Shown: positions 51,312 to 61,880, counted from the stretch's first letter. The stretch: 64,000 nt of DNA from Azospirillum sp. TSH64 (GCF_003116035.1 NZ_LGQW01000015.1:5468789-5532788); one strand, 5' to 3'. Translations and numbers: made by a program. Notes: generated by a model not told the origin, from the letters alone.

Positions 51312-52229
51312 TCAGGCCCGGCGGCGGGTCGCCAGGAGGATGCCGGCGGCGATCAAAGCGATGCCGACCCCATGATAGAGGTGCGGCTGCTCGCCCAGGA
51401 ACAGGATGGCCAGCAGGCTGCCGAAGACCGGCACCAGATGGATGGCGAGGCCGGCGGTGTTGGGGCCGAGAAGCTCCACCGCCCGGTTGAAGCAGAGATA
51501 GGCGGCGATGGACGGGAACAGCACGGTGTAGCCGACCGCCAGCAGCGTGATGCCGCTGGCCTGGACCGGATGGCCGCCCAGGCTCTCCCAGACATAGAAA
51601 GGCAGCAGTTCCACCGCGCCGATGGCGAAGGTGACGACGACGAAGCTCAGCCCGTGGATCGCCGGCCGGCGGCGCAGCAGCGTGGTGTAGGCGGCATAGA
51701 TCACCACAGCCGCCAGCATCCAGACGTCGCCGGCATTCAACTCCAGCCCCAGCAGGGTTCCCGGATCGCCGTGCGAGATCAGGGTCATCGCGCCGACCAG
51801 CGAGACGGCGATCCCCACCCCCTGCATCGCCCCGATCCGGTCGCGGAACAGGACGAGGCTCATCAGCACGATCATCACCGGCATCGACGACTGCAGCATC
51901 ACGCAGTTCAGCGCGGTCGTCGTGTTGAGCGCGATGTACTGGAAGGTGTTGTAGATGCCGATGCCGAGCGTGCCCAGCAGCAGCACGCTCTTCCACCGCG
52001 CCAGGATCGGCGTGATGTCGTGGCGCAGATGCGGCCAGGCGAAGGGCAGCACCACCAGCATGCCCAGGAACCAGCGCCAGAAGGCCAGCCCGATGGGCGG
52101 CACCGACCCGGCGACCGCACGCCCCAGGACCGCGTTGCCCGCCCAGAACAGGGGCGGCAGCATCATCAGCAGCCAGGCCTGATCGGCGAGGCGGGATCCC
52201 TTGACGGAGGCGGTGCGGTCGGCGGGCAT
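51312..52229 (-). CDS. EamA/DMT-family transporter
   Basis: A 305-residue drug/metabolite transporter with ten hydrophobic helices in two EamA repeats (LPPLFWAGNAVLGRAVAG ... FWRWFLGMLVVLPFAW; LFPSIAAYLCFNRAVELLGPNTAGLAIHLVPVFGSLLAILFLGE). It exports or imports small metabolites; substrate not predictable. It starts 17 bases after the preceding small ORF on the same strand. Confidence 0.9.
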   Translation of the reverse strand: MPADRTASVKGSRLADQAWLLMMLPPLFWAGNAVLGRAVAGSVPPIGLAFWRWFLGMLVVLPFAWPHLRHDITPILARWKSVLLLGTLGIGIYNTFQYIALNTTTALNCVMLQSSMPVMIVLMSLVLFRDRIGAMQGVGIAVSLVGAMTLISHGDPGTLLGLELNAGDVWMLAAVVIYAAYTTLLRRRPAIHGLSFVVVTFAIGAVELLPFYVWESLGGHPVQASGITLLAVGYTVLFPSIAAYLCFNRAVELLGPNTAGLAIHLVPVFGSLLAILFLGEQPHLYHGVGIALIAAGILLATRRRA

Positions 52230-52246
52230 GGCGCTGTCCCGTGCGT

Positions 52247-52621
52247 TCAGCTGCGGCGGCGGGGCGAGGCGAAGACGCTCGCCGCGGTCACGGCGGCGCT
52301 GCGGTCGCCGCTGTCCTCGGCGCGGAAGACGCTTGCGCGGGGTTCGCGGCGGGGATGGCGCGGCGCATCGTCACGGCCTTCACCGCGGCCCTCGCCACGG
52401 CCTTCGCGGCCTTCGCGGCCTTCGCGGGCAGGCTTGGCGGGCTGGCGCATCTCGGCGTCGAGTTCGGCGATGCGCTTGACCAATGCTTCACGGATGGCGG
52501 GGGCCGCGTGGGCTTTCAGCGTCGCCAGCTGCTCCTTGAGCTGAACCAGCTGACGCTGCTTCTGCTCGCGGGTGCGCTTGATGGCGACGTTGTCGGAATG
52601 CTGGCCCTCGAAGGAGCGCAT
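52247..52621 (-). CDS. Basic coiled-coil hypothetical protein
   Basis: A 124-residue protein starting MRSFEGQHSDNVAIKRTREQ. The first 60 residues form an amphipathic coiled coil, followed by a GREGREGRGEGRGEGR arginine/glycine/glutamate repeat and a basic tail. Resembles RGG-like low-complexity proteins that bind nucleic acid, but no family is recognised. Upstream of and close to the transporter gene. Confidence 0.6.
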   Translation of the reverse strand: MRSFEGQHSDNVAIKRTREQKQRQLVQLKEQLATLKAHAAPAIREALVKRIAELDAEMRQPAKPAREGREGREGRGEGRGEGRDDAPRHPRREPRASVFRAEDSGDRSAAVTAASVFASPRRRS

Positions 52622-52820
52622 GGAACAGGCCCTCGTTTTAAAATACGGAAGTCAGGAGGCCGGCGCCCCACGCTGGGGCGCCCGGCAAGAGAGGGGCGGA
52701 TTATTGGGAGGCGACCGCGGCAAAGCAAGGCGGACTTCACCTTGACTTTTCAGGATGGCGGGATGTCACGGCCAGGGGTGGGGGCAGGGTGGAACTCCGG
52801 CTCCCTTCCGGTCATCCGGC

Positions 52821-52854
52821 CAAAGAAAAAGGGCGCCCCCTTGCGGAGGCGCCC
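52821..52854 (-). terminator. Rho-independent terminator of groESL
   Basis: On the minus strand GGGCGCC (from 52854) and GGCGCCC (from 52837) form the stem, followed by TTTTTCTTT. It begins about 35 bases after the groEL stop codon. Confidence 0.8.
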
Positions 52855-52889
52855 CTTTCCGAACCGAAGAACGGTCGAACGATAGGCTA

Positions 52890-54533
<1,644 letters not shown>

Positions 54534-54581
54534 GTCTCGATTCCTTTAACGTGTAAATTTCGAAGGGTACGGGCGGAGGAC

Positions 54582-54872
54582 TTAGGCCTCGATGACGCCC
54601 ATGATGTCGGATTCCTTCATGATCAGGTAATCGACGCCTTCGATCTTCACTTCGGTGCCCGACCACTTGCCGAACAGGATGCGGTCGCCGGCCTTGACGT
54701 CCAGCGCCACGACCTTGCCCGACTCGTCACGGGCGCCCGGGCCGACGGCGATGATCTCGCCTTCCTGCGGCTTTTCCTTGGCCGTGTCGGGGATGATGAT
54801 CCCACCCTTGGTCTTGGTGTCGGACTCCAGACGCTTGACGACGACGCGGTCGTGCAGCGGGCGGAACTTCAT
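54582..54872 (-). CDS. groES: Co-chaperonin GroES
   Basis: A 96-residue co-chaperonin: MKFRPLHDRVVVKRL, the mobile loop KTKGGIIIPDTAKEKPQEGEIIAVGPG, and GTEVKIEGVDYLIMKESDIMGVIE. Start at 54872 with GGAGG upstream. First gene of groESL, following a CIRCE element at 54936-54962. Confidence 0.97.
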   Translation of the reverse strand: MKFRPLHDRVVVKRLESDTKTKGGIIIPDTAKEKPQEGEIIAVGPGARDESGKVVALDVKAGDRILFGKWSGTEVKIEGVDYLIMKESDIMGVIEA

Positions 54873-54935
54873 GGAATGCCTCCTTGGATCAAGGCTTGGT
54901 TCTGACTGACGGAAATTGGCGCGGGCGGCGGCTGT

Positions 54936-54962
54936 TAGCACTCCAGCCCGGCGAGTGCCAGA
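54936..54962. promoter_or_regulatory. CIRCE element (HrcA operator)
   Basis: TTAGCACTC, nine bases, GAGTGCCAG. The left arm is a perfect match to the CIRCE consensus, the right arm differs from GAGTGCTAA in two bases. It lies about 64 bases before the groES start and directly downstream of a likely -10 element. Confidence 0.9.
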
Positions 54963-54964
54963 CA

Positions 54965-54992
54965 GCTAATCGAAGCGGATTATGGATTCAAG
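54965..54992 (-). promoter_or_regulatory. Likely groESL promoter
   Basis: Minus strand TTGAAT (54992-54987), 16 bases, TTAGCT (54970-54965). The CIRCE element starts just after it, covering the probable transcription start, which is the usual arrangement. The CTTGAA -35 is also compatible with an RpoH-type promoter. Confidence 0.5.
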
Positions 54993-55317
54993 AGGCTCGT
55001 TTCGGAATTTGCCGCAAATGTCTGCAACACTCATCCGACACTGCTTATAGCACATTGATTTCAAATGATATTCCCTCATCTCGGCAGGCAGCCGGCACGG
55101 GCAAATTTCTTCAAACGGTCACGAGGAAACCGACCCTTCCGGCAGCGGACGCATCGCCGGGACAGCAAAAGGCTGGAGCCGGGCGCCAGATCCACCCGAT
55201 CCTCCCAGCCGCTCCCTCACCTCCCGCACGTCACGCCTGTGATTGCCGTCACAGCGCCACCCGACGAAATTTCCTAAAATTTTAGAGAAATCGGCATTGG
55301 AGAGAGTGGAGGGCGCG
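54993..55317. other. Upstream flank of groESL and of a small membrane protein
   Basis: A 325-bp stretch with no convincing coding frame. AT content is raised at 55020-55110, consistent with promoter-proximal DNA, and a TAAAATTTTA palindrome lies near 55275. Nothing else seen. Confidence 0.55.
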
Positions 55318-55554
55318 ATGATGGCGAAGCGGCGGGCGGACGGCTGGACCGGGACTCATGCGGCCGACCGCCTCGAACACAAGCGTCCGGCCCGAATCGC
55401 CGCCGCTCCGGGATCGGGCAAGCGGGCACGGTGGTGGGAGCATGAGAGCCGGCTGGTGGAGGTTCTGCTGGAGTTCACCACCATCGCCGGCCTGTTCGCC
55501 CTGCTGTTCGCTCTTTTCGTGCTGTTCGGCGCCGCCCAGACCTTGTCACCCTGA
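55318..55554 (+). CDS. Small single-pass membrane protein
   Basis: A 78-residue protein starting MMAKRRADGW. A basic N-terminal half is followed by one hydrophobic helix (FTTIAGLFALLFALFVLFGAA). ATG has GGAGGG at -8, arguing for a real gene. No family recognised. It lies between groESL (divergent) and the endolysin gene (same strand). Confidence 0.6.
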   Translation: MMAKRRADGWTGTHAADRLEHKRPARIAAAPGSGKRARWWEHESRLVEVLLEFTTIAGLFALLFALFVLFGAAQTLSP

Positions 55555-55731
55555 CTTTATCAGCCCAGGTCCCGCGCAGAATTCTCCTGCCGCGCAGTCT
55601 CGGCGGCCACATCTCCGCAATTCGCGACAAATTGAAATCCACACTTCCCGCTCCGCGCGTATTCCCCATAGGATCGCCGCCGATACGGGCGGCACCACCC
55701 CGTCCGGCGCGCCAACCGGGAGTTTCCATCC

Positions 55732-56226
55732 ATGACCACCCAGCCGGTCTGCCAAGCCGCGGTCGATCTTGTGAAGCATTTTGAAGGCCTTTACCTCAAC
55801 GCCTACCTCTGCCCGGCCGGCGTTCCCACCATCGGTTACGGCCATACCGCCGGCGTGACGATGGGGCAGACCATCACCGTCGAGCAGGCCGATGCCTTTC
55901 TCGCCTCCGACCTTGCCCAGGCCGCCGGCCATGTCGACGCCCTGGTGACGGTGCCGCTGAACGACGACCAGCGCGGCGCGCTGGCGTCCTTCGTCTTCAA
56001 CCTCGGCGCCGGCAGCCTGCAAAGTTCGACCCTGCTGAGGCTGCTGAACGAGGGCGATTATGCCGGGGCTGCCGGCCAGTTCGGCCGCTGGGTCTATGCC
56101 ACGGTGAATGGCACGCCGACCAAGCTGCCGGGCCTCGTCGCCCGCCGCGCGGCCGAGGAGGCGCTGTTCCAGAGCCAGACCGCCCAGCCGAAGACCGGCG
56201 TCACCACCGCGGACGGCACCCCCTGA
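55732..56226 (+). CDS. GH24 phage-type lysozyme (endolysin)
   Basis: A 164-residue muramidase. CQAAVDLVKHFEGLYLNAYLC then PTIGYGHT gives the catalytic triad Glu18-Cys27-Thr33, with the E-8-C-5-T spacing of GH24 endolysins such as the P21 type. It hydrolyses peptidoglycan. No signal peptide, holin or other phage gene is nearby, so it is either a domesticated prophage remnant or a cell-wall enzyme relying on another export route. Confidence 0.85.
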   Translation: MTTQPVCQAAVDLVKHFEGLYLNAYLCPAGVPTIGYGHTAGVTMGQTITVEQADAFLASDLAQAAGHVDALVTVPLNDDQRGALASFVFNLGAGSLQSSTLLRLLNEGDYAGAAGQFGRWVYATVNGTPTKLPGLVARRAAEEALFQSQTAQPKTGVTTADGTP

Positions 56227-56362
56227 TCCTGGCCTGATATCCGGGCCCGATATCCGGGCCCGATCCGGCCTTCCGGCAGGCGTCGGGCACGAGCCGTTTG
56301 ACGGGACGGGATGTTCGCCCCACATTTGCGGACATCCCACCGCCGCGCTCCGGAATGCCGCC

Positions 56363-57436
56363 TTGACCGCCTTTGCCTCCGACAGCCTCGCCGCCGCCAC
56401 CCGCCCCAATCCGAACCGGCCCATCGCCGTCTGGCTTCTGGTCTGCGCCGCCATGGTGCTGGCCATGGCCGTGATCGGCGCCATCACCCGGCTGACGGAA
56501 TCCGGCCTGTCGATGGTGGAATGGAAACCGCTGATCGGCATTTTGCCGCCGCTGTCCTCGGCGGAATGGAACCGGGTCTTCGACCTGTACAAGGCGACGC
56601 CGGAATTCCGCATCTACAACAGCCACATGGATCTGGCCGGCTTCCAGTCGATCTTCTGGTGGGAGTGGTTCCACCGGCTGTGGGGCCAGCTGATCGGCTT
56701 CGTTTTCCTGATCCCCTTCCTGCGTTTCTGGATGCAGGGCCGCATCTCGTCGGAGCTGTGGCCGAAGCTGGCCGGCCTGTTCCTGCTGGGCGGGCTCCAG
56801 GGCGGCATCGGCTGGTTCATGGTGAAGAGCGGGCTGGTCGATTCGCCGAACGTCAGCCATTACCGGCTGGCCCTGCATCTCAGCACTGCCATCCTGATCT
56901 ACGCCCTGCTTCTGCGCACGGCGCTGGGCCTGCTCGATCCGCTGCCGATGGCGGGCTGGCGGCCGGAGGCAGCGTCCCTGCGCCGCCACACCGGCTGGGC
57001 GCTGGGTCTGGTCGCCGTCACCATCGTCTGGGGCGCCTTCGTCGCCGGGTCGGACGCCGGCTTCGCCTACAACACATTCCCGCTGATGAACGGCCACTGG
57101 ATCCCGCCGGAGGTCGACACGCTGACGCCCTGGTGGCTCAACCCGGTCGAGAACACCGCGGCGATCCAGTTGATCCACCGCGCGCTGGCGATCCTGACCG
57201 GGGTGGTCGTCCTGGTGCTGGCCGCCCGCGTCCTGAACGCCCGCCTGCCGGGACGCGCCGGCCGCGCGGCGCTGGCGTCGGGCGCCATGGTCCTGCTGCA
57301 AATCGCGATGGGAGTCGCCACGCTGCTGACCGTGGTGTGGACGCCCATCGCCGCCGCCCATCAGGCCGGCGCCATTCTGGTGGTGTCGATGCTGGTCTGG
57401 CTGCTGTTCGAACTGCGGCCGGTCGGGCGGGAATAA
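56363..57436 (+). CDS. ctaA: Heme A synthase (COX15/CtaA)
   Basis: A 357-residue membrane protein converting heme O to heme A for aa3-type oxidases. Eight helices expected; LMVIGAITRLTESGLS-like MAVIGAITRLTESGLSMVEWKPLIGILPP, HRLWGQLIGFVF, HLSTAILIYALLL and HRALAILTG provide the heme-ligand His. It starts at TTG 56363, where homology-like sequence begins. Not an assembly factor of the cbb3 oxidase encoded nearby, which uses hemes B and C. Confidence 0.93.
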   Translation: MTAFASDSLAAATRPNPNRPIAVWLLVCAAMVLAMAVIGAITRLTESGLSMVEWKPLIGILPPLSSAEWNRVFDLYKATPEFRIYNSHMDLAGFQSIFWWEWFHRLWGQLIGFVFLIPFLRFWMQGRISSELWPKLAGLFLLGGLQGGIGWFMVKSGLVDSPNVSHYRLALHLSTAILIYALLLRTALGLLDPLPMAGWRPEAASLRRHTGWALGLVAVTIVWGAFVAGSDAGFAYNTFPLMNGHWIPPEVDTLTPWWLNPVENTAAIQLIHRALAILTGVVVLVLAARVLNARLPGRAGRAALASGAMVLLQIAMGVATLLTVVWTPIAAAHQAGAILVVSMLVWLLFELRPVGRE

Positions 57437-57448
57437 CGCGCGTCGTAT

Positions 57449-57479
57449 TCTTGCCGGCTTGCGGGCGCGGCCGGCAAGA
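57449..57479 (+). terminator. Hairpin after ctaA
   Basis: TCTTGCCGGC (57449-57458) and GCCGGCAAGA (57470-57479) form a ten-base-pair stem with an 11-base loop, 13 bases after the stop codon of ctaA. No T run. Confidence 0.5.
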
Positions 57480-57483
57480 TCGA

Positions 57484-57614
57484 CACGGATTGCACGGATT
57501 TAAGCACGGATTACACGGATTTTTTATGGCTTGCCGGCGCGGATGCTCCCCGACAAGCCGAAGCCTCGCGGAGGAACATCCGTGAAATCCGTGTCCTAAT
57601 CCGTGAAATCCGTG
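57484..57614. repeat. Mirror-spaced inverted array of CACGGATT units
   Basis: Four CACGGATT units start at 57484, 57493, 57505 and 57514 (spacings 9, 12, 9), and four AATCCGTG units occupy 57577-57614 with the same mirrored spacing. The two 38-base arms can pair into one long hairpin with a 55-base loop. It lies between the convergent genes ctaA and fnr. Related ATCCGTG-type intergenic repeats are known in several bacteria; function unknown. Confidence 0.85.
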
Positions 57615-57663
57615 GAAAATTTGCCAGACACGCCCGCACCCCGCGAAAGCGCGAGGCGCCGCG

Positions 57664-58401
57664 TCACGCCCCTTCGGCCAGATCGTACATCGCGTCGATG
57701 TCGGCGATCAGAACCTTGTTGCCTTCCTGGAGCGAGATCACCCCGGCGGTCTTCAGCTGGGTGAAGGTGCGGCTGACGGTTTCGGTGGTCAGGCCCAGAT
57801 AGTCGGCGATGTCGGCCCGGCTCATCGGCACGAAGACCGGGTTTTCCTTGTGGCCGCGGCGGGCGGCGCGCTGCGACAGCATCAGCAGGAAGGAGCAGAT
57901 CTTCTCCTTCGCCGTCTTGCGGCCGAGCAGGAGCATCTGGTCCTGTGCCGCGGCCAGCTCGTTCGACGCCATCGAGAACAGGCGCCGCTGCATCTTGGGG
58001 AATTCCTCCAGCAGCGCATCGATCTTCTTGCGCGGGAAGCGGCAGAGCGAGGCGCTGGTCACCGATTCGGCGGTGTAGGCATAGCTGTCGTTGACCGCCA
58101 GCCCAAGGAAATCGCCGGTCACCAGGAATCCGGTGATCTGGCGGCGCCCGTCCGGCAGCAGCTTGTACAGCTTCACCGTCCCGGACGTGACGTTGTAGAG
58201 CGCATCGGCGGCGTCGCCCTCGGCGAACAGGGTGTGGCCGGAATCGATGCGCACATTCTGCAGAATGTCGGCGAGACGGCGCAATTCCTCGGGTTCCAGC
58301 GCGGCGCACACCGTCAGGCTGCGCACGGGACAGGCCCCGCAGGGATTCATTTCCGTCGCAGCGCTCTTTTCCCGAGCGCGAACCATATCAAAAGGTGGCA
58401 T
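57664..58401 (-). CDS. fnr: FNR-type oxygen-sensing regulator
   Basis: A 245-residue Crp/Fnr regulator with the complete [4Fe-4S] set: Cys21, Cys24 and Cys32 (CGACPVRSLTVC) plus Cys120, matching the positions in E. coli FNR. The helix-turn-helix RADIADYLGLTTETVSRTFTQLK carries the ETVSR recognition residues for TTGAT-N4-ATCAA sites. It should be active without oxygen and control the cbb3 genes upstream of it on the same strand. Start uncertain between 58401 and ATGs at 58428 or 58386. Confidence 0.93.
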   Translation of the reverse strand: MPPFDMVRAREKSAATEMNPCGACPVRSLTVCAALEPEELRRLADILQNVRIDSGHTLFAEGDAADALYNVTSGTVKLYKLLPDGRRQITGFLVTGDFLGLAVNDSYAYTAESVTSASLCRFPRKKIDALLEEFPKMQRRLFSMASNELAAAQDQMLLLGRKTAKEKICSFLLMLSQRAARRGHKENPVFVPMSRADIADYLGLTTETVSRTFTQLKTAGVISLQEGNKVLIADIDAMYDLAEGA

Positions 58402-58507
58402 GGAGGAACCCAGCCTTTCATTCCGCATGGGCCCATATTGGTGGCAATCGCTCAGAATCGCAACCTTGCACGCATACAACCTTTTTATGCCCATACGGGT
58501 TTTGGCA

Positions 58508-58711
58508 CTATTGCCCGCGGACGGCCTCCACCGGCTTGGCCGGTTCACCGCCCGCGCGGGGTGCAGCCGGCAGATCGTCGTCGAACAGGACGCGGTGGGC
58601 CGCCCCGTCCAGATCGTCAAACTGGCCGGATTTCAGCGCCCACAGAAAGGCCGCCAGCCCCAGTCCGCCCAGGCTCAGCGCGATCGCGATCAGATAGAGA
58701 AGCTCGTCCAT
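58508..58711 (-). CDS. ccoS: cbb3 oxidase assembly protein CcoS
   Basis: A 67-residue protein with one N-terminal helix (LLYLIAIALSLGGLGLAAFLWALKSGQFDDLDGAAHRVLFDDD), the diagnostic CcoS sequence. It is needed to insert heme and copper into the oxidase. It overlaps the 3' end of ccoI by 95 bases because ccoI has a long tail. Confidence 0.93.
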   Translation of the reverse strand: MDELLYLIAIALSLGGLGLAAFLWALKSGQFDDLDGAAHRVLFDDDLPAAPRAGGEPAKPVEAVRGQ

Positions 58712-61166
58712 CACCCGAATCCTTACCCGGCAGTTCCCGAACGGCGATGTTCCGCACGGGAAGATCCTTGACGACGGCGCCGCGGGCCAGCCGCAGCGCG
58801 TTCAGAATGACGATCAGTGACGACGACGACATCGCCAGCGCCGCCAGCAGCGGCGTCAGCATGCCACCCATCGCCAGCGGCACGGCGCACAGGTTATACA
58901 CCAGGGCGATCCCGAAATTCTGCCTGACCAGACGGCCGGACCGGCGGGAAACCTCCACCGTCTCGACGATCGGGCGCAGCAGCCGGCCCTGGAACACCAC
59001 GTCGGCCGCGGTCTGGCTGACATCCACCGCGGTGGAGGGCGACATCGACACCGCGGCGGCGGCCAGCGCCGGGGCGTCGTTCAGCCCGTCGCCGACCATC
59101 AGCACGGTGCGGCCCTGCCCGGCCAGTTCGGCCAGCGCCGCGGTCTTGTCGGCCGGCGTCTGTTCGGCCCGCCAGTCGGCGATGCCCAGCCGCGCCGCCA
59201 CCGCCGCCACAGCACCCCGGCGGTCGCCCGACAGCAGCTTCACCTCCAACCCACGCGCCTTCAGCGCCGCCACCACCGCGGCGGCGTCGGGGCGCGGGGC
59301 GTCGAGGAAGACGATCCGCCGCGGCTCCTCGCCCGGACGGGCCAGCCACAGCTCCGGACCGGCGGCATCCTCCGCCTCCAGCGGCGCGCCGGTGAAGCGG
59401 CGGCTGCCCAGCCGCACCTCGCCCTCCGCCGTCTGCAGGGACAGGCCGGCGCCGGCGATCTCGCGCACCCCCGCCGCCACCGGCACCTCGGGTGCGGCGG
59501 CGGCCAGCGCACGGGCCAGCGGGTGGCGGCTGGCCGCGGCGAGCGAGGCCGCCAGCGCCAGATCCTCCACCGACAGCCCCTCCGCCGACAGCCCCCCAGC
59601 CGCCAGTCCGTCCAGCTGCGGCACCGGGCGCCCCTCGGTCAGGGTACCGGTCTTGTCGAACACCACCGTGTCGATGGCGGCGAGCCGCTCCAGCGCGGTC
59701 GGGCTTTTCAGCAGGGTGCCCTGGCGCATCAGCCGGCCGCTGGCGATCACCTGCACCACCGGCACGGCCAGAGCCAGCGCGCAGGGGCAGGTGATGATCA
59801 GCACGGCGATGGCGTTCATCAGCGCGTCCTGCCACACCACCCCGCCCAGCAGCATCCAGCCGGCGAAGGTGGTCAGCGCGGTCAGATGGACGACGGGAGC
59901 GTAGAGGCGGGACACCCGGTCGGCGATGGCGACATATTTGGCGCGGCCCTGTTCCGCCACCTCCATCAGCCGGACGATCTCGGCCAGCAGCGTGCCCTCG
60001 CCCACCGCGGTGACGGTCAGGCGCAGGGGTGCGGTCAGGTTGAGCGTGCCGGCGAAGACCTGATCGCCCGGCCGCGCGGTGCCCGGCACCGTCTCGCCGG
60101 TGATCAGGCCGGTGTCGAGGTCGGACACGCCGTCGGACACCCGGCCGTCGACGGGGATGCGCTCGCCGGCCGCGACCAGGATGGTGGTTCCGGCAACGAC
60201 CTGCTCTGGCGCCACCACAGCGCTGGTGCCGTCCTCTTTCAGGATGGTGACTGCGTTGGCGCGCAGGCCCAGCAGCTGTTCCGCCGCCGACCGCGCCCGG
60301 CCGCGCGCCCGCTGGTCGAGATAGCGGCCGACCAGCAGGAAGAACAGCAGCATGACGCCGCCGTCGAAATAGGCATGCTCGCCGCTGTGGATGGTCTCGA
60401 ACAGGCTCATGCCGGTGGCGAGCAGCACGCCGATGGTGATCGGCACATCCATGTTGGTGCGGCCGTGCCGCAGAACCGACAGCGCCGAGCGCGCGAAGGG
60501 ACGCAGCGCGTAGGCGATGGCCGGCATGCAGATCAGCGCCGAAATCCAGTGCATCAGGTCGCGGGTGGCGGTGCCCATGCCCTGGCTGTGGCCGGCCCAG
60601 ACCGACACCGACAGCAGCATGACGTTGCCCATGGCGAAGCCCGCCACCGCCATGGCGCGCAGCAGTTCCTTCTCGCTCTTCGCCTGGGCGCCACCCAGCT
60701 GGTCGGGATCGAAGGGAACGGCGCGGTATCCCAGCTGGGCCACGGTGCCGACCACCGCGTTGGCGTCGGTCGCTTCGGGCGTCCAGCGCACGGTCAGCCG
60801 CCGCGTGGTCATGTTCATGCGGGCCTGGGCGATGCCCGGCTGGCGGTTGAGCGCCGATTCGATCAGCCAGACGCAGGCCGCGCACTGCATGCCGTCGACC
60901 ATCAGGTGCAGGCTGCGGCTGCCGTCCTGCTCGTCGCGGGCATGCGGTTCGTAATCGACCGCCGGGGTGTCGTCGGGACGCAAGGGGCGGGCGGTGGGAT
61001 CGACGCTGCGGCGCTCGTAATAGCGCTCCAGCCCCAGCCCGCGCACGAGGTCGTAGGCGGCGGCGCAGCCGGTGCAGCAGAACGGACCGGCGCCATCGCC
61101 GGCAGTCAGGCTGCCAGCTTGCGCATTGTCGCCCAGCTCTTGCCCGCAATGGAGGCAGACGGTCAT
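58617..61166 (-). CDS. ccoI: Cu+ P1B-type ATPase CcoI (cbb3 assembly)
   Basis: An 849-residue copper-exporting P-type ATPase supplying the cbb3 oxidase. N-terminal ferredoxin-like region with CLHCGQ and CCTGCAAAYDLV, HMA domain GMQCAACVWLIESAL, CPCAL in membrane helix 6, phosphorylation DKTGTLTEG, SRHPLA (HP motif) and MVGDGLNDAPALAAA. The C-terminal 40 residues (KDSGDGRASLSDRD region) look non-conserved and run through ccoS. ATG 61166 starts at MTVCLHCG. Confidence 0.95.
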   Translation of the reverse strand: MTVCLHCGQELGDNAQAGSLTAGDGAGPFCCTGCAAAYDLVRGLGLERYYERRSVDPTARPLRPDDTPAVDYEPHARDEQDGSRSLHLMVDGMQCAACVWLIESALNRQPGIAQARMNMTTRRLTVRWTPEATDANAVVGTVAQLGYRAVPFDPDQLGGAQAKSEKELLRAMAVAGFAMGNVMLLSVSVWAGHSQGMGTATRDLMHWISALICMPAIAYALRPFARSALSVLRHGRTNMDVPITIGVLLATGMSLFETIHSGEHAYFDGGVMLLFFLLVGRYLDQRARGRARSAAEQLLGLRANAVTILKEDGTSAVVAPEQVVAGTTILVAAGERIPVDGRVSDGVSDLDTGLITGETVPGTARPGDQVFAGTLNLTAPLRLTVTAVGEGTLLAEIVRLMEVAEQGRAKYVAIADRVSRLYAPVVHLTALTTFAGWMLLGGVVWQDALMNAIAVLIITCPCALALAVPVVQVIASGRLMRQGTLLKSPTALERLAAIDTVVFDKTGTLTEGRPVPQLDGLAAGGLSAEGLSVEDLALAASLAAASRHPLARALAAAAPEVPVAAGVREIAGAGLSLQTAEGEVRLGSRRFTGAPLEAEDAAGPELWLARPGEEPRRIVFLDAPRPDAAAVVAALKARGLEVKLLSGDRRGAVAAVAARLGIADWRAEQTPADKTAALAELAGQGRTVLMVGDGLNDAPALAAAAVSMSPSTAVDVSQTAADVVFQGRLLRPIVETVEVSRRSGRLVRQNFGIALVYNLCAVPLAMGGMLTPLLAALAMSSSSLIVILNALRLARGAVVKDLPVRNIAVRELPGKDSGDGRASLSDRDRAEPGRTGAGGLSVGAEIRPV

Positions 61167-61204
61167 CTCGACATCACCCTGACTGTCCCGGCCGCGTCGC
61201 GCCG

Positions 61205-61735
61205 TTACTGAACCCAGACGCGCTTCTGGTCCTGATAGTCGCCGCTGGCGTGGGTGATGACGAAGCGCATGTCCCACTGGCCTTCCAGATCCAGTTCCAC
61301 CGGGGCGCCATAGCGGCCCTCGCCCAGATAGGGCAGCGACAGGGTCTTGTCATGCCCCTCGGAGATCGGACGGATCATCGTCACGGTGACGGCGGCATCC
61401 TTCAGGACCTGGCCCTGCTTGTCGCGGACGGTGATGGCGATCACGCCCTTGCGCGGTTCGGTGCTGGTGAAGTCCGGCTGGACCTGCCAGCCGCGTTCCG
61501 CCTGGGCACGGGCGCCGGCCAGATCGCTGTTGTAGCCGAGCCCCTTGATGAAGTGGTTCTCGGTCTCGATCCCGGTCCAGCTCGACACCGCGAAATGGAC
61601 CATCACCCCGTTCACCGCCAGGACGATCATGAAGACGCCGACGAAGATCCAGGGGATGTACCATCCCGGCTGGCGCGGCGCCTTCAGGCGTTTCGGCGGG
61701 AGGGGGCGGTTTCCGGTGGTGGTGCTGATGCTCAT
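61205..61735 (-). CDS. ccoH: cbb3 oxidase assembly protein CcoH (FixH)
   Basis: A 176-residue protein with one N-terminal transmembrane helix (WYIPWIFVGVFMIVLAVNGVMVHFAVSSWTGIETENHF) and a periplasmic beta domain ending WDMRFVITHASGDYQDQKRVWVQ, the FixH pattern. It starts at ATG 61735. First gene of the assembly cluster ccoH-ccoI-ccoS; no ccoG lies between it and ccoP. Confidence 0.92.
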   Translation of the reverse strand: MSISTTTGNRPLPPKRLKAPRQPGWYIPWIFVGVFMIVLAVNGVMVHFAVSSWTGIETENHFIKGLGYNSDLAGARAQAERGWQVQPDFTSTEPRKGVIAITVRDKQGQVLKDAAVTVTMIRPISEGHDKTLSLPYLGEGRYGAPVELDLEGQWDMRFVITHASGDYQDQKRVWVQ

Positions 61736-61880
61736 GTCGCTGGCTGCCCTTCGACTGGTCGGCGGCGTTTGATCGCGGGCACTATGGCGACCGATTGCCG
61801 CAGGGACATTGCGATGGATCAAATGACAGGAAGTTAACGAAACCGCCGGTCCCGCACCTGTCCCGCGCCGCATGTCCCGC

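Noticed and set aside
58402..58507. FNR autoregulatory site before fnr
   Set aside because: No TTGAT-N4-ATCAA-like sequence seen between ccoS and fnr.
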